Shown here one piece after another: positions 21,644 through 34,000 of a stretch of DNA of 64,000 bases. The stretch lies in contig JAAOMT010000659.1 in the NCBI GenBank assembly GCA_016748015.1, positions 446,241-510,240 of the forward strand, written 5' to 3'. A program made the position numbers and the translations under genes. Within the stretch, counting starts at the first letter, position 1, and every line of letters begins with the position of its first letter. Source of the DNA: Geosiphon pyriformis (lineage: Eukaryota > Glomeromycota > Glomeromycetes > Archaeosporales > Geosiphonaceae). The notes beneath the pieces were generated by a model that was given only the letters and a program-made list of their open reading frames with translations, was not told the origin of the DNA and made no database searches.

Positions 21644-22126
21644 ACAAATTTGATAAATTTATATTTAAAAATTCCTTGTAAAAAAAATGATTATAATAAA
21701 TAATAACATTATCTTTAAACTCAAAATTCTTTACCATAAAACAGTTGTTTTTATATAACAAAAAGTTAATTTAGAGTATTTGACTTGATCTGTTAAGTAC
21801 GTTGAAAACTTTAAAATTTTGAGTAAAATTAATCAAAATTGATTTTCATCATTACTAAATATTTTATTTATTTATTTCCCGATATTTAAGAAACTCTGAT
21901 TATTTATTTTTCGACAAACTCGCACACAATCAAAACTAGCCAATTAAGGCCTTTATTATCTTCTTATAAGGAAATCTATGAAGAAGTACTTCAAATTAAA
22001 AAAAAAAACAATTAAGCTATTACATGTAATTATTTTACACTAATAAAGGGGATTAATAGAAAATTTCCAATTGTTTTTCTATCAACCAATCTATTAATAT
22101 TCAAGAATTTGACAAGATAAAAAAAT

Positions 22127-22542
22127 TTAAAGAATTTTAACAAATCCTTGAATCAATAAACACAAAACGGTTCCAAATACAAGTTTATAAATCATTTCGA
22201 CTCTCTTGGCGCCACTGCTAGGCGACGGCGCGGGGAAGCTATCTCCATCTGAGGGTGATGGTGAGGCTTTATTTGTTGAGGTACTGACAGTGGTACTTGA
22301 GGAATTTTTTCCATTTGAACCAGAATTTTCTTCAGCATTAGAACTAGAGTTCGAGTTTTTATCAGTAGAGTTGGAACTGAGAGTTGTATTTCCACTTGAA
22401 ATTGTGCTATTTCCACCGTTTTTATTGGTATTTGTCGTATTTGAATTTATAGTTGAATTGTTGGAGACGTTATCTTTTGAGGAAGAGGAAGAGGAAGAAG
22501 TAGAAGTAGAAGTAGAAGTAGTATCATTTCCTTTGTTGTTGC

Positions 22543-22573
<31 letters not shown>

Positions 22574-22744
22574 AGTATTAGTATTAGTATTAGTATTAGT
22601 ATTAGTATTAGCAGCATCTTTTCCGCTATTGCTGCTTGTATTGTTAGAGGATGGCTCAGCTGCGTTGGTAGTTGGCGAAAGTATTAGAGCAGTTGCAATC
22701 AGGAGAAAAAGGTTTAAAGAAAGAAGGAAAGTTGACGAACGCAT
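22127..22744 (-). CDS. Ser/Thr/Asn-rich secreted, probably GPI-anchored protein
   Basis: Uninterrupted 205-residue ORF. It has an N-terminal signal peptide (M-R-S-S-T-F then a Leu/Ile-rich core, cleavage likely after N-A-A near residue 29). The central 130 residues are almost only Asn, Ser, Thr and Gly, with (Asn-Thr)n and poly-Asn runs and many N-x-S/T sequons. A small Pro/Ser segment (P-S-P-S, A-P-S-P-S-S-G-A) is followed by a C-terminal hydrophobic helix ending at the stop, the layout of a GPI-attachment signal with the omega site near S-S-G. This fits a heavily glycosylated cell-wall or plasma-membrane mannoprotein. Function is unknown and low complexity prevents family assignment. The Asn/Thr runs are encoded by GTT- and ATTAGT-type microsatellites (22540-22612), so length is probably polymorphic. 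Confidence 0.78.
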
Positions 22745-23349
22745 CTTGTGATTTTGTCTAATAAAATCTGTTTTAATGTTTATTTCAAAAGAAATTTCTA
22801 AAGGTTATGAAAAAAAATTTATATTCAAAAACTTGAAAAAAGAGGATCCTTTAAATATCTTTCTTGTACTTTTTCACCGTTCAGGATCTGTTTCAAATTA
22901 AAAATATTTTGCCAACTCATTTATTTAGAAAGTTGAACACGACCTTGTCTTAATCTATTATAAATATAATTGCTCATTTTTTTGAAAGTTTTTCGATGAG
23001 GAAATGAAAAAAATGTATTAACCATGTACGCACGCTATCACTAAAATTGATTCGTGCGTGTTTACCTCCTCCAAATCTATTTTTAAAATGAATTTTTTTT
23101 AGATTACCAAAAAACGTGAAATATTGCTTGTAAAAGGAAACACCGCATTAAGCGATAATATCATAATTTTTGAGTTTCACAATGGGCGTCATCTTATTTG
23201 TAAGGTATAATCTATTCCCAATAACCTCGTTTCAGGCAATGTAGATGTAACGCCATGAAACTATGCCCAGTAAAGATCTTTCCTAAAAATAGCCTGCTGC
23301 ACAAATTTTTGTAATTTTCGAGAAAACATCTAATTATTTTTCTCGCAAA
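22745..23349. other. Divergent intergenic region
   Basis: It holds the 5' flanks of the GPI-protein gene (minus) and the XPF gene (plus). It is AT-rich, and I see no RNA gene, repeat or clear motif. Confidence 0.6.
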
Positions 23350-26300
23350 ATGTCTCTCTTACTACAATATCAAAAACAAATTCTCAGCGAACTTTTACTC
23401 GAAGATGGCTTATTGTTATTATCTAGAGGCCTCAGACTTCATGAAATCACTTGTTTTTTTATCAAAATGTTTTGCAAGCCAGAATGCTTAGTTCTATTGC
23501 TAAACCTTTCCCCAAAGGAGGAACAGAGTGTAAAAGAGAGGTTGGCTGAATTGGGTATCACTGACCCAGGTCTCAGGGTCATTACTAATAACACTCCACC
23601 AGATGAAAGGTTTGTGTCTATGGCAAGACTAGTCTTTTGAGACGTTGGGAGAGGAGTACTTGTAAAGAAATATTGACCTGCTACGATATAGATTTGTGAT
23701 AATGAACCAAAATAGTCTGTATAATCTCTGATTATATCATTCTCAATAAAATCCCGTAAAAAAATGACCAAACAAAATCATTTTCTCAATTGCTTCCAAT
23801 CTTACAAATGTTCAAGGTTGAGATATTTGATTTGTCAACCGATTATTTCATAATCAGACGCGATTTTCTTATGAAATTATCGTGTTGCCATAACCCATGA
23901 CCCATTCAGACGCCCTATTTATTTAGCTGGCGGCATTCTTTCGATTACCTCTCGAATCCTCATCGTCGATCTATTAACCAAAAATATCCCTACCAATTTG
24001 ATCACTGGTATTTTGGTGTTTCATGCAGAAAGGTAAAGAATTATCGGTTTTTACAGATATGAAAACTAATTTTTAAGAAAATCAATGAAAAAAATGATCA
24101 AATATGACTCTATTCAAAGAGTCACGGAAACTTCTACAGAAGCTTTTATCCTGAGAATTTATCGCCAAGAAAATGAGGTATCATGATTAAAGAACCTGAG
24201 CATCTCTTCGATTTGGAATTGTTGGGAATAATTGATATAGATTCGCTGCGTAAAGAAATAATATTAATATCTTGAGAAAAACCAAAATTGCTTACTTTCA
24301 GCTTGGATTCATCAAAGCCTTTTCTGACTCTCCCGAATCATTTTCGATGGGTTTATCTCCCCTTCAAACTGCTTTGCGCTTTCTTAACCTACGCAAAGTA
24401 TTCTTGTGGCCACGGTAGAGTTTCGTCATCATTTTTCCTCTTAAATCTTTTACATTATCTTCCACTCCTCATTATTCGATTAAACGGGGATCCTAGTTTC
24501 CATGTCACCATTCAGCAAGATCTGGAGGAACAACCTGCGGAAGTAATTGAGGTACAACAGACATTGTCGGAAGCAATGATTGGAATACAAGGAGGGATTA
24601 TTGAATGTATGGATGCCTGTTTATCCGAAATCAGACGATCGAATCGTTGGGTAATATTAAATTGAGGGAAAAAATCAAACATTTATAATATTTTCATATT
24701 CAACATTTTCAATTTTCATAGATTGATATTGATGAATTCACTGTTGAGGATGCAATGGCTAAATCCTTTGATCAAATTGTCCGCATGCAACTTGACCCAT
24801 TTTGGCATCGTGTTAGTCAAAAAACCAAGCAATTAGTCGGAGATCTCACTGCATTAAGGAAACTCCTATCGTAAGTGATTGTATATCTCTTCCTTACCCT
24901 CCTTCAATCGAATTTCCTGATAAACATCTCTTTTTATTATTTTTTAAAATAGATATCTTGTCAGTTATGATTGTGTTACCTTTAATAGTTTTCTAGAAAC
25001 AATATTGGCTGGTAACATTACAACATCACCTTTTAGTCAAAAACAAACATCACCTTGGCTGTTTATGGATTCTGCAAATACAGTCTTTGCCGTAAGTATC
25101 ATTTGTTTAATATATTTTTGTTACTTAAAATCTCTTCACAATATAACAAAATCATCAGCTTGCCAAGCAACGTGTATATGTGCGAATACCTGTGGAAGAG
25201 GAACTTCATGATCAACAATCTAAAAAATTCGACTTGCCACCTGGTATTTCCCCAGTGCTAGAAGAACAACCGAAATGGAAATTATTAGTGGATATAATGA
25301 ATGAGATTGAACATGAAATTGAACTTTCCGCCCAATCAAAATCTTTAGGTAATACTTTGGATTTAAATTTATGTCAAATTTTGCCCAAATCTCAAATACC
25401 GGTTCCTTCTTTTCAAATAGATCACGATGACAGTACTATTCTCATTATGACGGAAAACGAGAGAACCTGCGTCCAATTACGGGAGTATCTTTCAACCAGA
25501 CTAGATAGTCTTGAAAAAACACAAGGCAGAGGGTGGCCAATGCTCAAACGTTTGTTAAAAAATTATTTTAAGTGGAAAAGTGGGATCGCAATGGTTAGCA
25601 GAAGTTTGCAGCAAACTATTCCTACTAAATCTACCTTAGAAAACGGGAACAAATCTGAATTTGGTAATATGCAATCAAGTATGCCATCCATTTGTTACTA
25701 ATGTCAACACCGGTAACTAATATGTCATTCTGTCTTGGGAAAAGCCATAAATAAGGCAAAAACAGCCAGTTATCAACGCGGGCAGCAACCACCTAACAAA
25801 CGTAGACGTGTTCGTGGAGGGTCTGTAGCAGCTGCCATTGGTTCAACTCGTCCTACTCTCACCACTACCATTACTCCCTTAGCTATCGAAGAAGAAGTTA
25901 AAGAAATCGCTAAATAGTATACCACATTTATACCTTCATTAAGCATGTTCACCTTAATTTTGTCCGAATAAGTTGCTTACTATTATTTCAATCTAATTTT
26001 TGGAGTATCGATTCGGGATTTTCAGCTGCTCAAATTGAGCAAGATGAAAATTCAGCGCAATCAACCACCTCTACCGCGATATCCCAAGAATCTTATGATG
26101 ATTGTGACGAATCAGACACTGGTTTATCTTCACAGTTCTTCGGTTTAATCCCAAAATCATCTTTGGTCGTGATTCGACCATATTCTGGTGAGGCAGATGA
26201 TAGAATGTTGCATGAGTTGAAACCCAGATTCATCATAATATATTGTCCGGATCCTGCATTCGTGAGACGAATAGAGGTGAGGAACTGTTGAACCTGTTTA

Positions 26301-27744
26301 ATTTGGAAATTTTCGAAATCATCAATAATTTCAAAATTAGGTCTACAAAGCCACTAACCCTGGTATGGCTGTGCGGGTTTATTTTATGATTTATGAGAAC
26401 TCGGTTGAAGAACAGCGTTATCTGACGTCTATAAGAAAAGAGAAGGAGGCTTTTGAGAGGCTTATTCGCGAAAAATCGGCAAGAATCTTTTGTACCATCC
26501 TTTGCAATGAGTCTCATTACTTTTGATGATTACAAAAGATTCTGAGAATGGCTTATTTTTAAACAACAAGGGAATGGCTTTGTCGATAGGCTCAATGGGC
26601 GTTACATTTGCGGTGCCAGCTGAACGAACAATCAACACGCGTATTGCGGGGGGCCGATTGATCGAAGGAACTTTATCAAAATCCAAGGTAACATTATTCG
26701 GGACAATAATAATTCAGACAGCAGTTTTTTATCTTTGATTTATTCTTTCACAAAATTATTTGGCTTCATTAGATCATCATTGATGTTCGTGAATTCCGAA
26801 GCGCACTTCCATCTATTATACATGCTTACGGCGTGGAAATCTTTCCATGTACATTGCAAGTTGGTGATTACATATTAACGCCATCTATGTGCGTTGAACG
26901 GAAAAGTATCTCAGATTTGATAGGATCTATGATTTCAGGGAGATTGTTGGTATTTTCTTCTCTAATCACATGATTTTAAATTTTCATAGTTAATATACTC
27001 TCTTGAATTTAGATATGCCCAATGTGAAGCAATGTCGATACACTATAAACAGCCGATATTATTGATTGAATTTGATCACAACAAGGCTTTCACCTTAATG
27101 GTATTTCATGGCTCATCGTGCGTTTAGATTCTTATACTTTCCAGATCAATCTCACGTTTGCTGTCGTAAATCGATGGGAATAGGCGGTTTCAGACATTAG
27201 ATCTGATATCGGTGCCAATGATCTATCTTCTAAACTTGTGTTGCTCACCCTAGCTTTTCCACGTCTTAAAATAATATGGTCATCAAGTCCGTACGAGACC
27301 GTCAAAATATTTAAAGATTTAAAGGTAGATTTCCTCCTAAAGAATTTTAAACTTGATTATGGGCGAAATTTAATGAAGTACTCTCTTTCATTAAGCAATC
27401 ACACGATGAACCAGACACGGATAAAGCTATGGCTATCGGCCTCGAGGAAGGTGAACAGATTGAGTCGGCCTACAACCTATCACCCCAAGTATTTTATTGA
27501 TCCTCGAATATATTCATTCAATTTTACACCATTTAAAGCTAACAACACCTGCTTTTTACGTGAATAGGATTTTCTCCGCGCTTTACCCGGCATTACATCC
27601 AAGAATTATAAACGCGTAATGTCCCAAGTTGAAAATATTAAGGAATTAAGTGAAATGCCACCCAAAGATTTACAGACATTAATCGGACAAGAAAATGGGA
27701 AAGAGCTATACGAATTCTTCCGTAAGGACGTACGGGCAATATGA
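23350..27744 (+). CDS. RAD1: DNA repair endonuclease XPF/Rad1, about 17 exons
   Basis: Large subunit of the XPF-ERCC1 (Rad1-Rad10) structure-specific nuclease, which makes the 5' cut in nucleotide excision repair. Exons in frame: 23350-23609, 23910-24032, 24120-24177, 24302-24414, 24497-24650, 24722-24870, 24953-25091, 25159-25663, 25745-25916, 26006-26276, 26341-about 26478/26491, then to 26687, 26773-26945, 27013-27100, 27184-27324, 27396-27488 and 27568-27744; roughly 960-980 residues. The N-terminal half is the inactive helicase-like domain. The linker has N-K-R-R-R-V-R-G-G. The nuclease core has D-V-R-E-F-R-S, G-D-Y-I-L and V-E-R-K-S-I-S-D-L (catalytic ERK). The C terminus has the helix-hairpin-helix F-L-R-A-L-P-G-I-T. 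Around 26478-26547 the frame changes with no ordinary GT-AG intron: a GC-AG intron (26479-26546), a very short one, or a sequence error are possible. Confidence 0.92.
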
Positions 27745-28033
27745 ATTGGAGTAGTGAAACACTATCAGTTAAATTTTCACCTATGATTCATATTTTTCTT
27801 GAAAAAATTGAAAAAAGTTCAACTGGTAGTAAACGAAAATCATCTATTTGACGGAGAAATGAATGATCAAACTAAATCATATTTTGTGTTCTGATAGACG
27901 TATTATATTTAAAAATGAATCTCAATTTCTAATATACTCCCATAATCATATTTGACAATAAAAAATTGGTAACAGGATCGGGAAGGTTTGGATTCTTTGA
28001 AAAGTATATTGCAATGTGATGGTTAGAATTTGA

Positions 28034-28902
28034 TTAACGAGTTTTGGTAGCAACTTTTCCTTGAGCACCACGCGCTTGTTGTTTCGAGATCTTTGGCTGT
28101 CCGCGCGAAGAAGCCACCGCAGCCTATATAAAGGGAATCATCAATGAATAGTTTCATTTATCTTCAAAAAAATAAAACACGCATAATCATTCGCAAATTA
28201 AACAAACTTTTGCTTTGTCAGCTTTCCTTTTTGACTGTTCAGCTTTCTTTTTTTCTTTTGCTTCACGTAATGCAGCCTGACGAGCCGCTTCACGCACTTC
28301 TGGTTTCTGATTACGTTTCGCACGTATCGCCTCCCAAGAAGCACCGACAATAGCACGTTGATGTTTTACTGTACGACGTGTACGTTTTTTGGCTACTTCC
28401 TCGGTGATACCTTTGCGGTGCATACGACGATAAACCGTTGTCCAGCTGATCTTTCGTGGATTCTTCCGTTGAAGGAATAGGGACTCGGTTTTGGAGCCGA
28501 CAAAACGGAACACCTTAAGTTATACATGATTTCCCGAGAATGAGAGAGCAGTTTTCAGAAATATTAAAAATCAAATATTAAGTTTCGTTTCTATCTTTCA
28601 TCAAGAAAAATACAGCTTCTTAATAAAGTCTTCTTCGTAAAGGAGAACATTAATATAATGATGTTTCATTCCTCATAATTAGGGAGGTAAAAACACTCCC
28701 TCCAATAAACACACCCTATTATCTGTCCGGACATAAAGTTTCCCCTTGCCCGGATAGATCTTGAAGCCTGAGAAGGAATCGATTTCGATCCTAAATTTTG
28801 AAATTATTCGCAAGTTTTAATAGAAATTTGCAAAAGTGCTGTCAAACATCCTCTTTTGAGCAGAAAGTCAAATTAACAATGAAAGATTTATACGCACTTC
28901 AT
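28034..28902 (-). CDS. RPL24: 60S ribosomal protein eL24, four exons with 5-nt first exon
   Basis: Component of the large ribosomal subunit at the intersubunit face. Exons on the minus strand: 28902-28898 (ATGAA only), 28790-28715, 28513-28208 and 28123-28034, giving 158 residues in frame. The eL24 core is clear: [14 protein letters not shown], then [40 protein letters not shown], and the K/A-rich C terminus ending V-A-T-K-T-R. The start follows from the N-terminal M-K-I-E-I-D-S-F expected in the family and a good donor (GTGCGT) right after ATGAA. A CCAAT-type 11-mer shared with RPS2 lies about 100 bp upstream. Confidence 0.93.
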
Positions 28903-29087
28903 TTCAAGCGAAATGTGTGTAGGAATGAAGAAATATTTTGAGAACAGATATTGATCCAACTTATTTTTTTCACTGGTCAGATGTTAACCCAAAGAATGCT
29001 TCCTGATTGGTTATAGAGGAAGGTTGATCATGATAAAATTAGACTATTAGAAGGAACAACGTTTTGCTTTTCAAAAATTTTTAAAAA
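28903..29087. promoter_or_regulatory. Bidirectional promoter RPL24/ABD1
   Basis: Only 185 bp separate the divergent start codons, so promoter elements must be shared or interleaved. It includes ACCAATCAGGA (minus strand, 29011-29001), identical to the element upstream of RPS2. Confidence 0.55.
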
Positions 29088-30704
29088 ATGAGCAACCCAA
29101 ACCGCTCCTCGAACCGTTCTAAAAGAAAGCATGATGAAGATGGTTTTTCAGATTCTACGCCAAACCATAATTTCTCTCGTCCGCAAAACAGGCACCATTC
29201 CAAAAACAACCAGTTTTCCCACCCTTCTCCCTCAGTCTATTCAACCTCCTCGACCGTTGAATTTGAGGCAAGGCCTGGCTATAATAGGGGTGCTCGTGAA
29301 ATACCTTCCCAATCCCACTCTAATTTGCCTCCCCGCAAAGCTCTCAAAAATCATGCAGCCTCAACTCCACATGACAACACTGCCGTAGTTGCCCAACATT
29401 ATAATAGTAAACCTGACGTTGGAATTGCCCTTCGAAATCTATCTAGCATAGTTTTTTTGAGAAAGTTTAATAATTGGGTTAAAAGTGTGCTAATTGGACG
29501 ATATGCACAACGTGGAATCACAGTGCTGGATATGGGATGTGGCAAGGGTGGTGATTTGCTCAAATGGAACAAGGCCAATATTGCTCGGTTGATTGGGATA
29601 GGCAGGCATCTCAGTTTTACTCTACAAAGTTAATTTTTATTTTCTTCTGATCATAAAATGTGATTTTTAGATCTTGCTCAAGTATCAATTGAACATGCTC
29701 GTCAACGCTGGAATGAAATGAGAGGTATGAAAAAAGGAATCAATCCTCAAGGCAGCATTTGTCTTTTGAAATAAGAATCTTGCTAACAAGAGAGCTTTCA
29801 CAATTAGTTCGAAAATTTGCAGCCGAATTTCATACTCTGGACTGTTTCTCGGTATGGCTTCACCAATCTCTCAAAGTAACATTTGGCAGATTTGGTCTCA
29901 CTAAATTTTAATGTCATCTATTTAGTATCCAATTTCTACTAAAATTGCCCGTAATGAAGAATTTGATGTTGTTAGCATGCAATTTTGCTTGCACTACTCT
30001 TATGAATCCGAAGAGAAGGCACGAATGGCCTTAAAGAATATCACAGTCAACCTAAAACGAGGTGGAATTTTTCTTGGAACTTTACCAGATTCTAACTGGA
30101 TAGTGTATGTCATCTCATGAACCTTATATTGTTATTTGCATGGGTCACAACATTCATATCCAAGCAATTCTAGGAAAAAACTAAAAAACCTTCCATCGAA
30201 TACACTTGAATTTGGGAATTCTATTTATTCTATACGATTTGAGCAAAAAGAGGAGTACCCGGAATTTGGGCATAAGTATTGGTTCGATCTCAAAGAAGCC
30301 ATATCAAATTGTCCAGAATATTTGGTTCGATTTGCTCACTTTGAACAGTAAGTTTCTAAAGCTCAATAAATTAATCAATTCTGTTGACTCTTTTTTTCTA
30401 AATATATCGAATTCTTTAGGCTAGCTAGTGAATATGGGTTGAGATTAATTTACAAAAAAAGGTTTCACGATTTGTACGACGAGGCCAAGGAAGAATCAGT
30501 ATTCCGCGATCTTTTATATTCAATGCGAGTGATCAACCCAAACATGGGTGAGATGTCAGAGGAGGAATGGGAAGCTGTTGGTTAGTTTTTTTGAAGCCAT
30601 TTTCTGTGATATTTTGCCACCTTGTTAATATTCATGATCTTTGATTTTGTTTAATGGGATTCATAGGCATATATATTGGATTTGCTTTTGAGAAAGTGCG
30701 ATAA
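29088..30704 (+). CDS. ABD1: mRNA cap guanine-N7 methyltransferase, seven exons
   Basis: Nuclear enzyme that transfers a methyl group from S-adenosylmethionine to the N7 of the cap guanine. Exons 29088-29601, 29671-29724, 29823-29851, 29926-30104, 30174-30347, 30420-30580 and 30667-30704 give 382 residues in frame. A basic, Ser/Asn-rich N terminus of about 110 residues precedes the catalytic domain: F-N-N-W-V-K-S cap-site helix, [15 protein letters not shown] (SAM motif I), I-G-I-D-L-A (motif II Asp), [11 protein letters not shown] (catalytic-pocket motif), [20 protein letters not shown], and the C-terminal [15 protein letters not shown]. The first intron appears to be GC-AG: using it restores I-G-I-D-L-A, whereas the nearest GT donor adds ten residues inside the SAM-binding motif. 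Confidence 0.94.
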
Positions 30705-31069
30705 TTTTCACCAGGTTGGGTGAAGCATTCGATGTAAATTGCCTTCTTGGATCTGTATTTGTATAGATTGAGAACTTTAGATTAAGTAATAAAAATTATA
30801 GTAAATATGAGTATGTTGTACACTTAGTAGCCCGCAAAATGTGACGATCTTTGTCGTTTCCTAGTATTTAACTGTTCATAGTTAGTACAATTCTAAATAT
30901 CACATTAAAAACTATGATTTACCGATGATCTTTTGATTCACTGAAATAGCTGTGTGACCTTTAGCAAACAGTAAAATTAGAAAATTAAGCTCGGAAATAA
31001 GCTTGTTCAGTTTATGCCTTGTACCATCCCTTTCTTTTGTTATTTAGACTGAACCACAAATTTGTATAG
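30705..31069. other. Intergenic region ABD1-MGM1
   Basis: Tandem spacer of 365 bp with the 3' end of ABD1 and the promoter of MGM1. It is AT-rich, and no other feature is recognised. Confidence 0.6.
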
Positions 31070-34000
31070 ATGGTTGCCCAGAATTTCAGGCATTTGGCAG
31101 CTCAAGGTCGATTCTTGCACACTTTTGGCTACACTCGCTACTTTCTTGCCAGCCCTATATCTCGTCATACCTCAAAGGATAGTAAATTAGCATTCCCAGG
31201 GAGTCAAAAGGGACGAGCTTACTCGTCCGCTGCTGCCACTAGTTTGCTCTTGGGACACAATTATCGCCCTTCTATCATCTATAAAAAACGCCGCCCAGCT
31301 TTAGCTGTTACAAAATTTCAAGTTCGTGACCTCAGTTTCACAACAATTCCTAGATTTATCTTTCATGCTATGCGAATTCCAGTGGCTGGCGTGACCGCTG
31401 GAGCAGCTGGCTTGACTTATGCAAACTATAAATTAGGGGGTATGAATAAAATTTGTCTATATCAAATGAATTCTTAATGAATCTGCATTATAATCTCTTT
31501 TCTTTCTATGTTTGGTTGAAAATATAGACATTGCCAATAAATCACAGAATTGGTTGAATTCTGTAACAGACGGAATAAAATCTACTTTTGGGGCTTTGGG
31601 TGATGGAATCAGTTTTGATCTTCCAAAACTTGATTTGCGATTGCCAGAATTCTTTTCAAATTTGTTTTCGCCTAGCAACTCCAATGCGTCAGTTCTGCCC
31701 AATAAACTTCAAATGGATTCAGATCGACCTCGATTTATTAAAAAAGAGGATGAAAATTCAAATGATAGTGGCTCTTCAGAAAAAAGTGGTAATGGGATGG
31801 TAGTAGCTGCAGCCACTGGTACGGCTGCTTTGTTTGATAGGGAGGAGGGTGAAGAAGAGGAGGAAGAAACGGAATCCTCGAACGCCCGACGCCTTGGTGG
31901 TGCTCATGATGATCAATTTATGTTGCTTACCAGGAAATTGATCGAGGTTCGAAATATTCTAATGAGCATTGATCATAACGAAGCACTTCGACTACCGAGC
32001 ATCGTAGTGATTGGGAGCCAGAGCTCGGGCAAGAGTTCTGTGCTTGAAGCTATTGTGGGTCATGAATTTCTTCCAAAGTAAGCCACTCTCATTTAAGAGG
32101 TCCCTGAACAGATGATCCATATTTTTAACTAGGCTCTTTATTGTAGAGGGTCAAATATGGTTACACGTAGACCAATTGAACTAACTTTAATCCATACTCC
32201 CAAGTCAAAAGAGGACTACGGGGAATTTCCGCAACTTGGCTTAGGAAAAATACATGATTTTAAGCATATTCAACAAACGCTTCGAGACCTTAACTTAGCT
32301 GTACCTGAATCAGAATGCGTTTCCAACAAACCCATCGAACTACGCATTTATTCCTCCAATGTCCCTGATTTGACCTTAATCGATTTGCCTGGATATATTC
32401 AGATCAACAACAAAAATCAACCAGAAACCCTGAAAGATAAAATTTTCGAGTTATGTGAACAATATATTAAAGAGCCCAACATAATATTAGCGGTCTGTAG
32501 TGCTGATGTGGATCTTGCCAATTCAGAGGCATTGAAAGCAGGTCGTAAGGTAGATCCCTTGGGCCTTCGGACAATTGGTGTGATTACAAAAATGGACTTG
32601 GTTGAGCCAGAGGTGGGTGCCGGTATATTACGTAATACGGACTATCCTTTGCATTTGGGTTATATTGGTGTTGTATGCAAATCACCCGCAACCACGAGTG
32701 GCCAAAAGAACATTAGTTCTGCGCTGATTCGTAATGAAGAACAATTCTTTCGGAGTAATTACGTATATAGTCAGCGTGGGATTGAGGTAGGAACTGCTAC
32801 TTTAAGACGAAAATTGATGGAGGTCTTGGAAGAAAGCATGGCAAAGTCATTATTCTCAATTGTTGGTGCTGTTCAAACCGAATTGGAAGAGGCACGATAT
32901 CAGTTCAAAGTCGAGTATAATGACCGGTAGGCGAAGATTTTATTATTGTGAGTAGCCTCTCGTTGCACAATAGGATTTTTACCTTTTTTTTTGTAGGAGG
33001 ATTACAGCAGAATCTTATGTTGCCGAAACAATCGACAGTATTAAACATAACTTTAAGGACTTTGCACACTCTTTCGGAAAACCTCAAGTGCGACATGAAG
33101 TTCGAACAATGCTGGAACAAAGGGTATTGGATCTCTGTGCCGAATTGTATTGGACTGATCCCAAAATCACAGAGCTCCCCAAAGTTTCTGTAGACGATCT
33201 CTATTGGCAATACAAGTTAGATATGTGTTCGGCAGCCCTCACAAAAAGCGGAATAGGCCGCACAAGTACTCAGCTTGTGGTTGACGTTTTGATGGCCAAT
33301 ATGGAAAGGCTTGCTGGAATGGATCCATTAAGCAATCATCCTGCTACTAGCCGAGAAGTTTTAAATTTCAGCAATGAAATATTACGCAACAAGTTTCACA
33401 CAACAGCAGATCAAGTTGAAAATTGCGTTAAGCCTTACAAATATGAAGTTGAGTGCTCGGAACAAGAATGGGCGGAAGGTGTCAAAAGATCCATTAACCT
33501 TGTTGAAAAAGAATTGGATTATTGTGAAAAGGCTTTAAAAAACATTAAAAACACTATTGGGAAAAGAAAGTTGAAGGCAGCCATAAAATATATTTTGGAT
33601 GCAGAAAAAGAACGTACAATTAAAGCCCGAAATATTTCTCATCATGTTCAAGAAAGCGAAGCCATTGATAGCAGTTATTCAGTATCATCTTCACCTCTTG
33701 TCTCGTCATCAGTGAGTGAGGAAGTGGATTATATGGAAACCAATCGATTACATTTTAATCCCAAATTACTTGAAAAGGCACGTGAGTCTATCTTCTTACG
33801 CGACCGCTCAATCATACTCAAGTATCGGCTGGCAGCGTTAAAATCTCGACAGTGCAAATCTCCCGAGAACAAACAATACTGTCCCGAGGCTTTTTTAAAC
33901 ATGGTTGCTGAAAAGCTCACCTATACTGCAGTAATGTTTATACAAGTGGAATTGTTGAACGAATTTTTCTTCCAATTTCCCCGTGAAGTAGACAATCGAC

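Larger units (their letters stand above)
20249..22126. other. Gene-free AT-rich spacer with simple repeats
   Basis: It lies between RPS2 and the GPI-protein gene. No coding frame is supported. It holds an (AT)n run at about 20440-20462, an (AAT)n run at 20949-20991, and an AAT/ATT palindrome at 21609-21643, plus several long T runs. Confidence 0.75.

Noticed and set aside
21510-21761. 83-residue minus-strand ORF
   Set aside because: Low-complexity Asn/Leu/Ile sequence produced by AT-rich DNA and an AAT/ATT palindrome.
22206-22751. 181-residue plus-strand ORF rich in Leu/Glu/Val
   Set aside because: It is the antisense shadow of the Asn/Ser/Thr-rich GPI-type gene, produced by its repeats.
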